DNA of 28,135 bases from JAJNBK01 sp035642715 (GTDB lineage: Archaea > Thermoproteota > Nitrososphaeria > Nitrososphaerales > Nitrososphaeraceae), in assembly GCA_035642715.1 (NCBI GenBank), contig DASQRW010000244.1:1-28135 (forward strand), given 5' to 3'. Position numbers and translations under genes: made by a program. The first letter of the stretch is position 1. Each line of letters begins with the position of its first letter. The notes below the pieces were generated by a model that ran no database searches, had not been told where the DNA came from, and saw only the letters and a list, made by a program, of their open reading frames with translations. This document shows positions 6,898 through 14,296 of the stretch, piece by piece.

Positions 6898-8276
6898 CTG
6901 ATATGCGGTCCACCACCATCGACTTTCGCTGGTTGAAATTTACCACAGTATCCTGTTCCTATGTCGAATTTGAAATCCTTTCCGACCATGTCCACAGATT
7001 GTAATACATCAAAAGCACTACCAGAGACGCTAGTTCCTCTTAGAAGTTCCTTTAGTTCGCCCCTTTCAATTAAATATACTTCTTGAGATCCAAACATAAA
7101 CTCCCCATTAGCATCAGCCTGACCATTTCTAGCGCCTTTTATTAAATAGCCGTGTTTTGTTTCCTTTATCATATCCTCAAATTTGTCATGTCCAGGTTCA
7201 ATGAATGTATTTCTCATCCTAATGAGCAGATCATCATCATATTCAAAGGCACGTGCATTGCCAGTTGGTTCAGCATCAAACATCAATGCAGTTTCACGGT
7301 TATGTAAAAAAGACTTGAGTATACCGTCCTCAATAATAACAGTTCTACGTGCTATAACACCTTCATCGTCAACTGCGATACTTCCTGCGGCATTTGAAGC
7401 AATATTCGGTTGACCGCTATCTACCATGGTAATGAGCTGGCTTGCAATTTTCATCCCGATTTTATCTTTAACTACTGAGCCGGAAAGAACAAAATCAGCT
7501 TCTACCATGTGACCTATGGCCTCATGCGAAATTAAACCGACCATCCCTGGATCTAATATTATCGTTGTCCTTTCGCCGGTAACGTGTTTTGCTTCGAGTA
7601 GCTTTGTTGCCTTTTCTGATGCTAGATTAGCGTAGTAAATATGATCTTTTTCAGAAAACAAATCTTGCCAGCCACCTGTTATTCCAATTCCTTCCGAGGT
7701 AGTTACGCTTTCATTTTCGTTGTGTGCGACTGTTGTTACGTTAAATTCTGGTTTAGAATCAGATATTTCTACTTCTGCCCCATCACTATTAACTATTAAT
7801 TTATGGTCTAACATTTCACGATAAATACAAGAAGCAAATTTTATTACTGGAGAATACTTTCGAGCCTGCTCTTCAGCCTCTTTTGTAATTCTTAGTTTCT
7901 TTTCAATATCAATACTAGAAAGATCACCTTTAATCTTTGTTTTATAAAGACCTTTAGCGAGCTTTGATGTCGCAAGTCCTTTAACTTTATTCTTTTTTGT
8001 TCCAGCTAGTAGCTTTGCGACTGATATTGCTTCATAAAGTGAGTCTTTCAATGCATTCTTTGAAAGAAGATGTGTACTGCTAAAACCCCAGCAACCATCT
8101 ACAAGGACTCGGATACCACAGCCAGAATTTTCAATGCTACGAATTCTTTCAAGTTCACCATTGCTGAAATTTACTTCATTTGTAGTTCTAGATTGATAAC
8201 GAACCTCAACATATTTTGTATCCTTAGCTTTTGAAATGAGAGAAAGCAAGTCGTCTATTACCAGCAAACTTGTCAT
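6867..8276 (-). CDS. tldD: TldD family zinc metalloprotease
   Basis: About 469 residues from the chosen ATG at 8276 (MTSLLVIDDLLSL); the frame extends 11 codons further upstream to 8309, but that extension looks like leader. The family pattern GCGIRVLVDGCWGFSSTHLL is near the N-terminus, and the zinc site HEAIGH lies at about residues 251-256 within MVGLISHEAIGHMVEADFVL. A C-terminal Cys in GTGYCGKFQ can supply the third ligand, as known for TldD. It is first in the minus-strand run, with pmbA overlapping its 3' end by 31 nt, so the two are co-expressed as the expected heterodimer. The native substrate cannot be inferred from this window; no RiPP precursor is visible next to it. Confidence 0.93.
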   Translation of the reverse strand: MTSLLVIDDLLSLISKAKDTKYVEVRYQSRTTNEVNFSNGELERIRSIENSGCGIRVLVDGCWGFSSTHLLSKNALKDSLYEAISVAKLLAGTKKNKVKGLATSKLAKGLYKTKIKGDLSSIDIEKKLRITKEAEEQARKYSPVIKFASCIYREMLDHKLIVNSDGAEVEISDSKPEFNVTTVAHNENESVTTSEGIGITGGWQDLFSEKDHIYYANLASEKATKLLEAKHVTGERTTIILDPGMVGLISHEAIGHMVEADFVLSGSVVKDKIGMKIASQLITMVDSGQPNIASNAAGSIAVDDEGVIARRTVIIEDGILKSFLHNRETALMFDAEPTGNARAFEYDDDLLIRMRNTFIEPGHDKFEDMIKETKHGYLIKGARNGQADANGEFMFGSQEVYLIERGELKELLRGTSVSGSAFDVLQSVDMVGKDFKFDIGTGYCGKFQPAKVDGGGPHIRCNAIIGGLQ

Positions 8277-8589
8277 TATGAATAATATCAAATGATTAAT
8301 TACTCTCAATTATGTTTATCTAATAGCTCAGGCAACTAGAGTATAAGTCATTCACATTACATACATCGTTGTGTTATTGGGAGAAACTATATTTGTCATA
8401 ATCTATTTAATTATTAAGAATCAATAAATAAGGAATGTCTTTGTATATAAAGCAAATATTGGGAAATGATATTTTAATCAGTTACTCTTATAGATCTCTC
8501 ATTCGGAGAAAGACATTATATGATTATCGTTATTTTTTGCACCTATTATTTATGTTTAAATGCTCCTCTTCGTAGGAGGTCGTTATAAA
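8277..8589. promoter_or_regulatory. Divergent intergenic region between tldD and the DipZ-like gene
   Basis: About 310 bp of AT-rich DNA separates two divergent genes, so it should hold both promoters. On the plus strand TTTATGTTTAAATG (8550-8562 region) is a TATA-like element ahead of the gene at 8590. On the minus strand candidate AT-rich boxes lie around 8350-8355 and 8290-8300, but none stands out. No ORF of interest or RNA gene was seen. Confidence 0.4.
8563..8579 (+). promoter_or_regulatory. Strong Shine-Dalgarno AGGAGG inside a short hairpin
   Basis: AGGAGG at 8574-8579 lies 10 nt before the ATG at 8590 and decides that start. The same bases can pair with CTCCT at 8563-8567 across a six-base CTTCGT loop, giving a 5-bp stem that would hide the ribosome-binding sequence. 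Pairing is read directly from sequence; any regulatory effect is inference. Confidence 0.55.
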
Positions 8590-9591
8590 ATGGATATTAT
8601 CCCTGCCATGCCAGCGCCTGAATTTAAAGACATTTCCATTTGGGCAAATTCGGAGCCGCTTTCAATCAAAGGTCTTAAGGGAAAGGTCATTCTCCTGGAC
8701 TGCTGGACATATACATGCATCTTTTGTTTACGTACCATTCCTATAATGAAGCGTTTACAGCAAAAATATGCCAATAATAAGTTTCAAGTAATCCAAGCTC
8801 ATTCAGCAGAATATAATTTTGCTAAAGATACAAGGAACATACAAAGAGCACTAACGCGCTATAACATAAACAATATTCCAGTTGCATTTGATATCAATAA
8901 TAGAATATGGAAAGCATATGGTAATATGTATTGGCCAAAACATGTTTTAATTGATCATAATGGCTTTGTCCGTTATGAGCATGCAGGGTATGGTGGGATA
9001 CTGGATTTTGAAAATGCGGTAACAGAATTGTTAGAAGAGGCTGGTCAGAAACCACCTGAAGACAGAGACAGTGAAAATCCGACTGATGAGATTTTTAATA
9101 CTTATGGAATGCATTACTATGGGATCGCACCTGAGATCTGCGTTGGTTATTCTAGGCTTAAAAAATTTGGTAACAACCAAACCATGAAGCATGATGAACA
9201 AAATTTCGTAGTAGATAGTGGATCTCATAACTATAATTTAGTTTATCTCCGCGGTAAGTGGATATGGGAACGTGAAGGTGTACGGTTTTCTTCTAACGGC
9301 AAAGAGAAAGATCCAGCAATAATAATAAAATATGACAGTGCAAAACGCGTACATGGTATTATCGGATCTTCAGACAGTAAGGTTGGAAAGGTTGAAGTTA
9401 AACTAGACGGCAACTATTTGACAGAGAAAGATGCAGGAAAAGATGTGACCATAAAAAATGGCGTCAGTTTTGTAGAGGTGGAATGGCCATTCATGCATAA
9501 TTTAATTACTACAGAAAAACCTGAAATACATGAAATAGAGATAATTCCTCGCTCCACCAATTTTATATTTTACACATTTGTATTTGGATAA
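8590..9591 (+). CDS. DipZ-like thioredoxin-fold protein with a C-terminal extra domain
   Basis: 333 residues from the ATG chosen because of AGGAGG 10 nt upstream; an in-frame codon at 8560 would give a longer but less likely product. The N-terminal ~165 residues are a TlpA/DipZ-type thioredoxin fold: KGKVILLDCWTYTCIFCLRT, with the redox pair Cys43-x-x-Cys46 and an additional Cys38, then WPKHVLIDHNGFVRYEHAG. The remaining ~165 residues (YGIAPEICVGYSRL, then a beta-rich region to the end) resemble the C-terminal domain attached to DipZ-type thioredoxins, which is carbohydrate-binding-module-like in Mycobacterium DipZ. There is no signal peptide and no CcdA/DsbD membrane domain, so it is a soluble, cytosolic version. 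The neighbour 132 nt downstream is a peroxiredoxin, consistent with a thiol redox role. Confidence 0.8.
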   Translation: MDIIPAMPAPEFKDISIWANSEPLSIKGLKGKVILLDCWTYTCIFCLRTIPIMKRLQQKYANNKFQVIQAHSAEYNFAKDTRNIQRALTRYNINNIPVAFDINNRIWKAYGNMYWPKHVLIDHNGFVRYEHAGYGGILDFENAVTELLEEAGQKPPEDRDSENPTDEIFNTYGMHYYGIAPEICVGYSRLKKFGNNQTMKHDEQNFVVDSGSHNYNLVYLRGKWIWEREGVRFSSNGKEKDPAIIIKYDSAKRVHGIIGSSDSKVGKVEVKLDGNYLTEKDAGKDVTIKNGVSFVEVEWPFMHNLITTEKPEIHEIEIIPRSTNFIFYTFVFG

Positions 9592-9617
9592 ATGGATATT
9601 AATGAAGAGATCTTTAT

Positions 9618-9646
9618 AGAATTAATAATAATTGAAAATTAATTCT
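9618..9646 (+). repeat. Inverted repeat (9-bp stem) followed by a TC dinucleotide run
   Basis: AGAATTAAT at 9618-9626 is the exact reverse complement of ATTAATTCT at 9638-9646, with an 11-nt spacer, followed by a pyrimidine TC run to about 9656. It lies 27 bp after the DipZ-like stop. It could be a transcript 3' end or processing hairpin, but the stem is nearly all A/T and weak. Confidence 0.45.
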
Positions 9647-9723
9647 CTCTCTCTCTGCATTTGTATCATCGTAGACAAGATCTCAGCTCAAAGTTTTTCT
9701 ATCGATATGAATATCAGATAAGC

Positions 9724-10236
9724 ATGAATAAAGAAGATATTGAGCAGCAGCAGCAAGAGCAGCTGCTCGCAGAGGGAGACATAGCACCAGATTTTATTTC
9801 GTCAGATTCCAATGGTCATAGGTTCAGGTTATCTGACTTTCGTAGAAAAAAGAATGTCATAATATACTTTTATCCAAAAGATTTCACACCAGGTTGCACG
9901 ACAGAGGCAATGGAATTCACAAAAGATTATAACAAGATAAAAGACGCTAACATAGAGATTATAGGTGTTAGCCCGGACAGTGATGAATCACATAAAAAAT
10001 TTAGACAAAAACTGAACATTCCCTATCTTCTTTCCGCGGACCCTCAAAATGAAATTTCCAAAAAATACGGTGTTTATGGGCCTAAAAATTTTATGGGTAA
10101 GGAGTATATTGGTGTTAATAGAGCTACTTTTCTAGTCGACATAAATGGCAAAATTATTAGAATTTTTCCTAAAGTAAAGCCAGCAGGTCACAGTAAGGAA
10201 GTAATTGACTCCTTCAGAAGAGGAGAAGATACATAA
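9724..10236 (+). CDS. bcp: Peroxiredoxin, PrxQ/Bcp type, single cysteine
   Basis: 170 residues from ATG 9724; an upstream in-frame TTG at 9661 would add 21 residues that do not look like the family. The peroxiredoxin active site is YFYPKDFTPGCTTEAMEF, with peroxidatic Cys58 preceded by the conserved Pro and Thr, and FLVDINGKIIRIF follows later. Typical PrxQ enzymes have a resolving Cys five residues after the peroxidatic one; here that place is Met63, and Cys58 is the only cysteine in the protein. It should therefore work as a 1-Cys enzyme resolved by an external thiol. The N-terminus has a Gln-rich stretch (QQQQEQ) encoded by CAG repeats. The DipZ-like thioredoxin-fold gene upstream is an obvious candidate reductant, but this is inference. 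Confidence 0.92.
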   Translation: MNKEDIEQQQQEQLLAEGDIAPDFISSDSNGHRFRLSDFRRKKNVIIYFYPKDFTPGCTTEAMEFTKDYNKIKDANIEIIGVSPDSDESHKKFRQKLNIPYLLSADPQNEISKKYGVYGPKNFMGKEYIGVNRATFLVDINGKIIRIFPKVKPAGHSKEVIDSFRRGEDT

Positions 10237-10927
10237 ATTATCCAAAAGACGTGATCTTATTTATTATTCTAATAATTATATAGAATAATTATTATGCTGA
10301 TAGATATCTATTGCTAGCTGGATCTCTTTAATAATATATATATGTATATAGATAGATAGATAGTCATGCAAGAGCAAATAATAAACGATTATTCATTACT
10401 CTTTCAATGCTGGCAGTATCAGCAAAACGTTCTTTAGATCACAACGAAGCGATTTTTAATTATATTTAGTTTATAAGCCCAAGTACACTTGAAAATGACG
10501 TCATACATACTTGATTTTTAATATTTGAATAAAAAATTGTACCTTTAATATATCAATGTTAGTGACAGAATGCAATGTCATTACTGCCTTTCTAATACTA
10601 AATTGATAGCTCCTCATGGCAAATAATATGATGAACAAACAACAAACCCTCTTTCAATATTAGTTCCCCATTGCATATGAGAAAATTAGTAAAAAATCTT
10701 CGACTGTAGTTTAGCTATTAGATAAAACATCTCATTAAGAAAAAACACTACCGCTTTTTTCTTATATGATTTGCTTGAATTTACATTAATTTGTAATCTA
10801 CAGAACAACTTTGATTGACAACAATACTCTCTATAATATTCATCCTATACACTTTCAATCTAATAATATATATATAATAAGACGTAGACTCGTGAGTTTT
10901 TCTTCTTAATATTCAGCCTTTAGAAAT
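10237..10927. other. AT-rich gap of about 690 bp without a convincing gene
   Basis: No supported coding region was seen on either strand. Contents noted are a hairpin at 10263-10289 just after the peroxiredoxin, a TA/GATA simple-repeat patch around 10335-10362, and an 18-codon frame at 10570-10626 (MQCHYCLSNTKLIAPHGK) behind a TATA-like TTTAATATA. The remainder is unstructured to the eye. It separates the peroxiredoxin from the 3' end of tRNA-Leu, so it is a convergent region where 3' ends meet. Confidence 0.6.
10263..10289 (+). terminator. Candidate 3' hairpin after the peroxiredoxin gene
   Basis: ATTATTCTA (10263-10271) and TAGAATAAT (10281-10289) are perfect reverse complements around a 9-nt loop, 26 bp after the bcp stop. 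Archaeal termination mainly uses T-runs rather than hairpins, so this may only mark a processed 3' end; the stem is AT-rich. Confidence 0.35.
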
Positions 10928-11011
10928 GCGGGAGATGGGATTTGAACCCACGAACCCCTAAGGGATAAGAGCCTCAGTCTTACGCCTTTGGCCAAGCTGG
11001 GCGACTCCCGC
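10928..11011 (-). tRNA. tRNA-Leu (anticodon GAG)
   Basis: Read on the minus strand, an 84-nt gene folds into a full class II cloverleaf. The acceptor stem is GCGGGAG/CTCCCGC, the anticodon stem TAAGA/TCTTA encloses loop CTGAGGC (anticodon GAG, reading CUC/CUU), a long variable arm CCCTTAGGGG follows, and the T arm is GTGGG-TTCAAAT-CCCAT. The long variable arm is diagnostic for Leu/Ser in archaea. No intron is present and the terminal CCA is not encoded. Folding was done by hand. Confidence 0.95.
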
Positions 11012-11023
11012 TCGTTATAAAAT

Positions 11024-11031
11024 GGTTTATA
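11024..11031 (-). promoter_or_regulatory. Candidate TATA box for tRNA-Leu
   Basis: On the minus strand TATAAACC lies about 13-20 nt upstream of the tRNA 5' end, with a second AT-rich box (TTTTATAA) nearer still. The spacing fits a short 5' leader removed by RNase P. Eye-only call. Confidence 0.3.
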
Positions 11032-11172
11032 GCACTAATTTGAATATTACCCATTTTAGATGATCGATAATAATAATGCTTTTTTGACAATTTTATGAAA
11101 AGATAAGTATGAAATAATTATAGATATTGTTAACAATATCAACATGTTTCATAAGTAAACAAACGATAATAG

Positions 11173-11180
11173 TTTTTATA
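11173..11180 (+). promoter_or_regulatory. TATA box of the rpoN-eno-rps2 operon, probably leaderless
   Basis: TTTTTATA is centred about 27 bp before the GTG start of rpoN at 11204. That spacing puts transcription start at or within a few bases of the start codon, the arrangement of leaderless archaeal mRNAs; no Shine-Dalgarno sequence is present. A 10-bp palindrome CCTTTAAAGG (11183-11192) lies between the box and the start. Confidence 0.55.
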
Positions 11181-11203
11181 AGCCTTTAAAGGATTACAAA
11201 GAC

Positions 11204-11443
11204 GTGCTAGTACCCGTACGCTGTTTTACCTGTGGAAAGTTAGTTGCAGATAAGTTTGCAGAATACTCAGAAAGAGTACAAACAGGAGGAGAAGATCCTG
11301 CGAAGGTTATGGATTCTTTAAACATAAAACGTTACTGTTGTAGACGAATGTTTGTATCCAGCGTCGAAACAATATATCAGGTAATACCTTACTATGAGGC
11401 GTTAAGACGAAGAATGTCAGAAATTCAGTCGGAAATAGAATAA
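11204..11443 (+). CDS. rpoN: DNA-directed RNA polymerase subunit N (RpoN/Rpb10)
   Basis: A 79-residue archaeal Rpo10/RpoN, the small zinc-binding subunit that helps assemble Rpo3-Rpo11 with the large subunits. It begins VPVRCFTCGK, the family hallmark, and has the second cysteine pair in KRYCCRRM; these four cysteines bind zinc. Archaeal RpoN is usually 55-75 residues, so the size is normal with a short C-terminal tail. The start is GTG, chosen because it gives the conserved N-terminus and lies 27 bp after a TATA box. Enolase follows after 6 nt, the same order seen in many archaea (rpoN-(rpoK)-eno-rps2); rpoK is not between them here. Confidence 0.96.
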   Translation: MLVPVRCFTCGKLVADKFAEYSERVQTGGEDPAKVMDSLNIKRYCCRRMFVSSVETIYQVIPYYEALRRRMSEIQSEIE

Positions 11444-11449
11444 TATAAA

Positions 11450-12697
11450 ATGCCGTTAATCTCAGGGATTAAAGGCAGAATTGTTTTTAATAGTAGAGGA
11501 AGCAAAAGTATAGAGATAGACGTTATCACTGACAATAAATTCTTTGGTAGAGCATGCGCACCTTCTGGTGCTAGTGTAGGAAAATTGGAAGCACAAAGTT
11601 TTTCGGATAATAAGCCCGAAAGATCGATGGAAATATTTAATGCAAATATCAAGAAATTTATTGGTATAGAGGCTCAGGATCCAAAGGCAATCTTTGATAT
11701 TATAAAATCTATTGACAGTAGCACGTCATATAATAAGATCGGCGGAGCAATAGCCTATGCTTTGAGCATTGCGTCAGTTGATTCAGCAGCAAAGGCACTA
11801 GATATACCATTATTCAAATTATTAAAACAGAGAAAACAATATAAATTCCCTTATCCATTAGGGAACATTTTAGGCGGCGGTGCTCATGCTGGTCCTGGTA
11901 CTCCTGATATACAGGAGATCCTAGCTTGTCCTATAGGAGCTCAAAATATAATGGAGGCTCTTGAAATGAACTTTAAACTCCACACACAAGTTCGGAAAGT
12001 TATCGAATCTATTGACAAGCGATTTACAAATGGTCGTGGAGACGAGGGCGCTTGGGCCCCTAATCTTAATAACGACCAAGCATTAGATGTTGTCGAAAAG
12101 TCGATTAAAAATTGTGGTTTTACTATAGGAAAAGACATGTCTTTGGGAATCGATTTTGCCAGTTCCTCAATATGGAACGAAAACAAACAAGTTTATGATT
12201 ATTCCAGACAGGGAATATTACGAGATACTGAAGAACAAATAGAGTTTGTCAACTACCTAATTAACACCTACAAACTCATTTATGTAGAAGATCCTGTTCA
12301 TGAGGAAGATTTCAAGAATATGGCAGCAATCACTAAAAAGAATTCAAATTGTCTAGTTACAGGTGATGATATATTAGTTACAAATGCTTTGCGAGTAAAA
12401 GAAGCAATAAAGCATGGATCGTGTAGTGGCGCAATTTTGAAAGTAAATCAGGCAGGAAGCCTATATGATGCCCTGAACTTTGCTAAAGAATGCACTAATA
12501 ATAATATAAGAATTATAACGTCACATAGATCAGGCGAGTCTACTGACTCGCATATTTCTCATATTGCGATTGCTACCGGTTCGAAGATGCTAAAGGCAGG
12601 CATTATAGGAGGAGAACGTGTTTCAAAGCTAAATGAGCTTTTACGGCTATCGGAGTATGATTTAATAAATGGAATGGCCGAAGTGTCCTCTACTTAA
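11450..12697 (+). CDS. eno: Enolase (phosphopyruvate hydratase)
   Basis: A 415-residue enolase that interconverts 2-phosphoglycerate and phosphoenolpyruvate, in gluconeogenesis in an autotrophic archaeon. Active-site segments are all present: loop APSGASVG, GGGAHAG with the catalytic-site His, the Glu in RGDEGAWAPN, metal ligands in GIDFAS (Asp), YVEDPV (Glu) and TGDDILVTN (Asp), the catalytic Lys in ILKVNQAG, SHRSGES for phosphate binding, and a C-terminal GGERVSKLNELLRL. Length is typical. ATG start 6 nt after rpoN; rps2 starts 1 nt after its stop. Glycolytic enzymes embedded in ribosomal/RNA-polymerase operons are normal in archaea. Confidence 0.97.
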   Translation: MPLISGIKGRIVFNSRGSKSIEIDVITDNKFFGRACAPSGASVGKLEAQSFSDNKPERSMEIFNANIKKFIGIEAQDPKAIFDIIKSIDSSTSYNKIGGAIAYALSIASVDSAAKALDIPLFKLLKQRKQYKFPYPLGNILGGGAHAGPGTPDIQEILACPIGAQNIMEALEMNFKLHTQVRKVIESIDKRFTNGRGDEGAWAPNLNNDQALDVVEKSIKNCGFTIGKDMSLGIDFASSSIWNENKQVYDYSRQGILRDTEEQIEFVNYLINTYKLIYVEDPVHEEDFKNMAAITKKNSNCLVTGDDILVTNALRVKEAIKHGSCSGAILKVNQAGSLYDALNFAKECTNNNIRIITSHRSGESTDSHISHIAIATGSKMLKAGIIGGERVSKLNELLRLSEYDLINGMAEVSST

Positions 12698-12698
12698 T

Positions 12699-13445
12699 AT
12701 GAGTAACGAAAAGGAGATTCAGAATACACCGATGGAAACTGAAGTTGAGGCCAAAGGATTGGAAGAAACTAACGACTATGAGACACCTTCTGAACAATCT
12801 ATTTCTTCTGAACCTAAAGAAGATGTGAATTACAGTGAGGATAGCAATAATTTGGAGAAAATGATTCTTTCTACTGGTATTCGTGTTGGTACTCCAGTTA
12901 AGACTAAATATATGACACCATTTATTGTGCGTGCAAACCCAGAAGGTTTGTATATTCTTGACATTAGCAAAACATTATCGAGAATTGATGTTGCGGCAAA
13001 ATTTATTGGACGTTCGAACATATCAAGAGTCGCGGTGACTTCTGCCCGTGAATATGGTAAAACACCTGTCGAAAAGTTCTGTGAATTTACTGGCGCTACC
13101 GGTATCTTCGGGCGATTTATGCCAGGAACTTTCACAAATCCATCCCTGCCAAAATATATGGAGCCTGAAATAGTCATTGTTACTGATCCACAAGCTGATC
13201 AACAAGCGGTCATCGAGGCTACTAGAGCAGGAGTTCCAGTAATTGCGATCTCTAATAGTGACAATGTGACATCAAAAGTAGATCTAGTCATCCCTGCAAA
13301 TAACAGAGGGAGAAAAGCGCTGGCTACCGTTTATTGGCTCCTCGCAAGAGAGGTTTTAAAGAAACAAGGCAACATCAAGTCAGATAATGACATGAAGGTG
13401 TCGATCGATGACTTTGAAACCAAACTAGTTGAGGAATTACCTTGA
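12699..13445 (+). CDS. rps2: Small ribosomal subunit protein uS2
   Basis: 248 residues from ATG 12699, one base after the enolase stop; the open frame extends back to 12669 inside eno, but that part is not S2-like. The first ~45 residues are an acidic, Ser/Glu-rich tail. The S2 fold then runs from MILSTGIRVGTPVKTKYMTPF through DISKTLSRIDVAAKF, TGATGIFGRFMPGTFTNP, EPEIVIVTDPQADQQAVIEA, GVPVIAISNSDN and ALATVYWLLAREVL, all typical of archaeal uS2. Archaeal S2 is usually about 200-230 residues, so the N-terminal acidic tail is the extra part. Its TGA overlaps the TTG start of the MEMO gene (TTGA, 13442-13445). Confidence 0.96.
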   Translation: MSNEKEIQNTPMETEVEAKGLEETNDYETPSEQSISSEPKEDVNYSEDSNNLEKMILSTGIRVGTPVKTKYMTPFIVRANPEGLYILDISKTLSRIDVAAKFIGRSNISRVAVTSAREYGKTPVEKFCEFTGATGIFGRFMPGTFTNPSLPKYMEPEIVIVTDPQADQQAVIEATRAGVPVIAISNSDNVTSKVDLVIPANNRGRKALATVYWLLAREVLKKQGNIKSDNDMKVSIDDFETKLVEELP

Positions 13446-14296
13446 ATAATAGTAGGGTAAAAATACGTCGCCCTGTGGTAGCTGGAATTTTTTATCCAAG
13501 CGATCCTCTTAAACTAAACCAAACAATAGAACAGTCTTTTAAAGATCAAGGGTTTGGACCGAACAAAATGCCGCCGTCTGACTCAAAACGCAGAATTTAT
13601 GGAATTGTTTCGCCTCATGCCGGATATATTTATTCAGGCGCAGTTGCTGCTAATGGATTTTATGAGGTATCATCAATGGAATTTGATGACGTCGTAATGA
13701 TAGGTCCTAATCATTATGGGATAGGCACAGGAGTTGCTACAATGAGCGAGGGCATATGGTACACACCATTAGGCCAAGTTGAGATAAATCAGGATTTATC
13801 GTTAGGCATTTCTAGAAATTCAGAAATAATTGATATAGATGATTTTGCCCACAGCAGAGACCATTGCTTAGAAGTCCAGTTGCCCTTTGTTCAATATATT
13901 AAAAAAAAGAGATTTAGAATTGTGCCGATTATCTTAATAATGCAAGATAGACAGACTGCCAATGACATCGGCAGATCTATTGCGCAGTCTACCGTGAATA
14001 CAAACAGCTTACTCATTGCATCGTCGGATTTTACTCACTATGAATCAAACAGTGAAGCACATAGAAAAGACAGTGAGCTAATAAATGCTATCCTATCCTT
14101 AGATGTTTTAAAGTTTTACACAACTCTGGAAAGGGAAAATGTATCTGCCTGTGGCTATGGTGCAATTGCTTCAATAATGACTGCCGCAAAAAAACTTGGT
14201 GCTACAAGGGGTGAATTACTGAAGTATGCTACAAGCGGAGACATTATTGGTGACACCAATACAGTAGTAGGGTATTCATCAATTGTATTTGTATGA
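13442..14296 (+). CDS. MEMO1 family protein
   Basis: 284 residues, starting at TTG 13442, which overlaps the rps2 stop as TTGA. It belongs to the Memo family, which is related to class III extradiol dioxygenases. Putative metal/active-site positions are SPHAGYIYSG (His59), GPNHYG (His91), HCLEVQLPF (His141), ASSDFTHYE (His199) and NVSACGYGA (Cys237); the His-His-Cys set corresponds to residues reported to bind copper or iron in human MEMO1. The archaeal function is unresolved; the gene is persistently linked to the mevalonate kinase/IPK genes in archaea, as here (ATGA overlap with mvk). Assignment to the family is firm, function is not. Confidence 0.93.
   Translation: MNNSRVKIRRPVVAGIFYPSDPLKLNQTIEQSFKDQGFGPNKMPPSDSKRRIYGIVSPHAGYIYSGAVAANGFYEVSSMEFDDVVMIGPNHYGIGTGVATMSEGIWYTPLGQVEINQDLSLGISRNSEIIDIDDFAHSRDHCLEVQLPFVQYIKKKRFRIVPIILIMQDRQTANDIGRSIAQSTVNTNSLLIASSDFTHYESNSEAHRKDSELINAILSLDVLKFYTTLERENVSACGYGAIASIMTAAKKLGATRGELLKYATSGDIIGDTNTVVGYSSIVFV

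Noticed and set aside
9757..9768. 12-bp palindrome GAGCAGCTGCTC
   Set aside because: It lies inside the peroxiredoxin coding region and follows from the CAG-rich Gln/Leu codons; no reason to call an operator.
10335..10362. TA/GATA simple repeat, considered as a possible CRISPR-like or phase-variable tract
   Set aside because: A short microsatellite without spacers or an adjacent gene start; no supported function.
10626..10690. C-box-like ATGATGA in the gap before tRNA-Leu as a C/D box sRNA
   Set aside because: No CTGA D box at a suitable distance and no inner C'/D' boxes were found.
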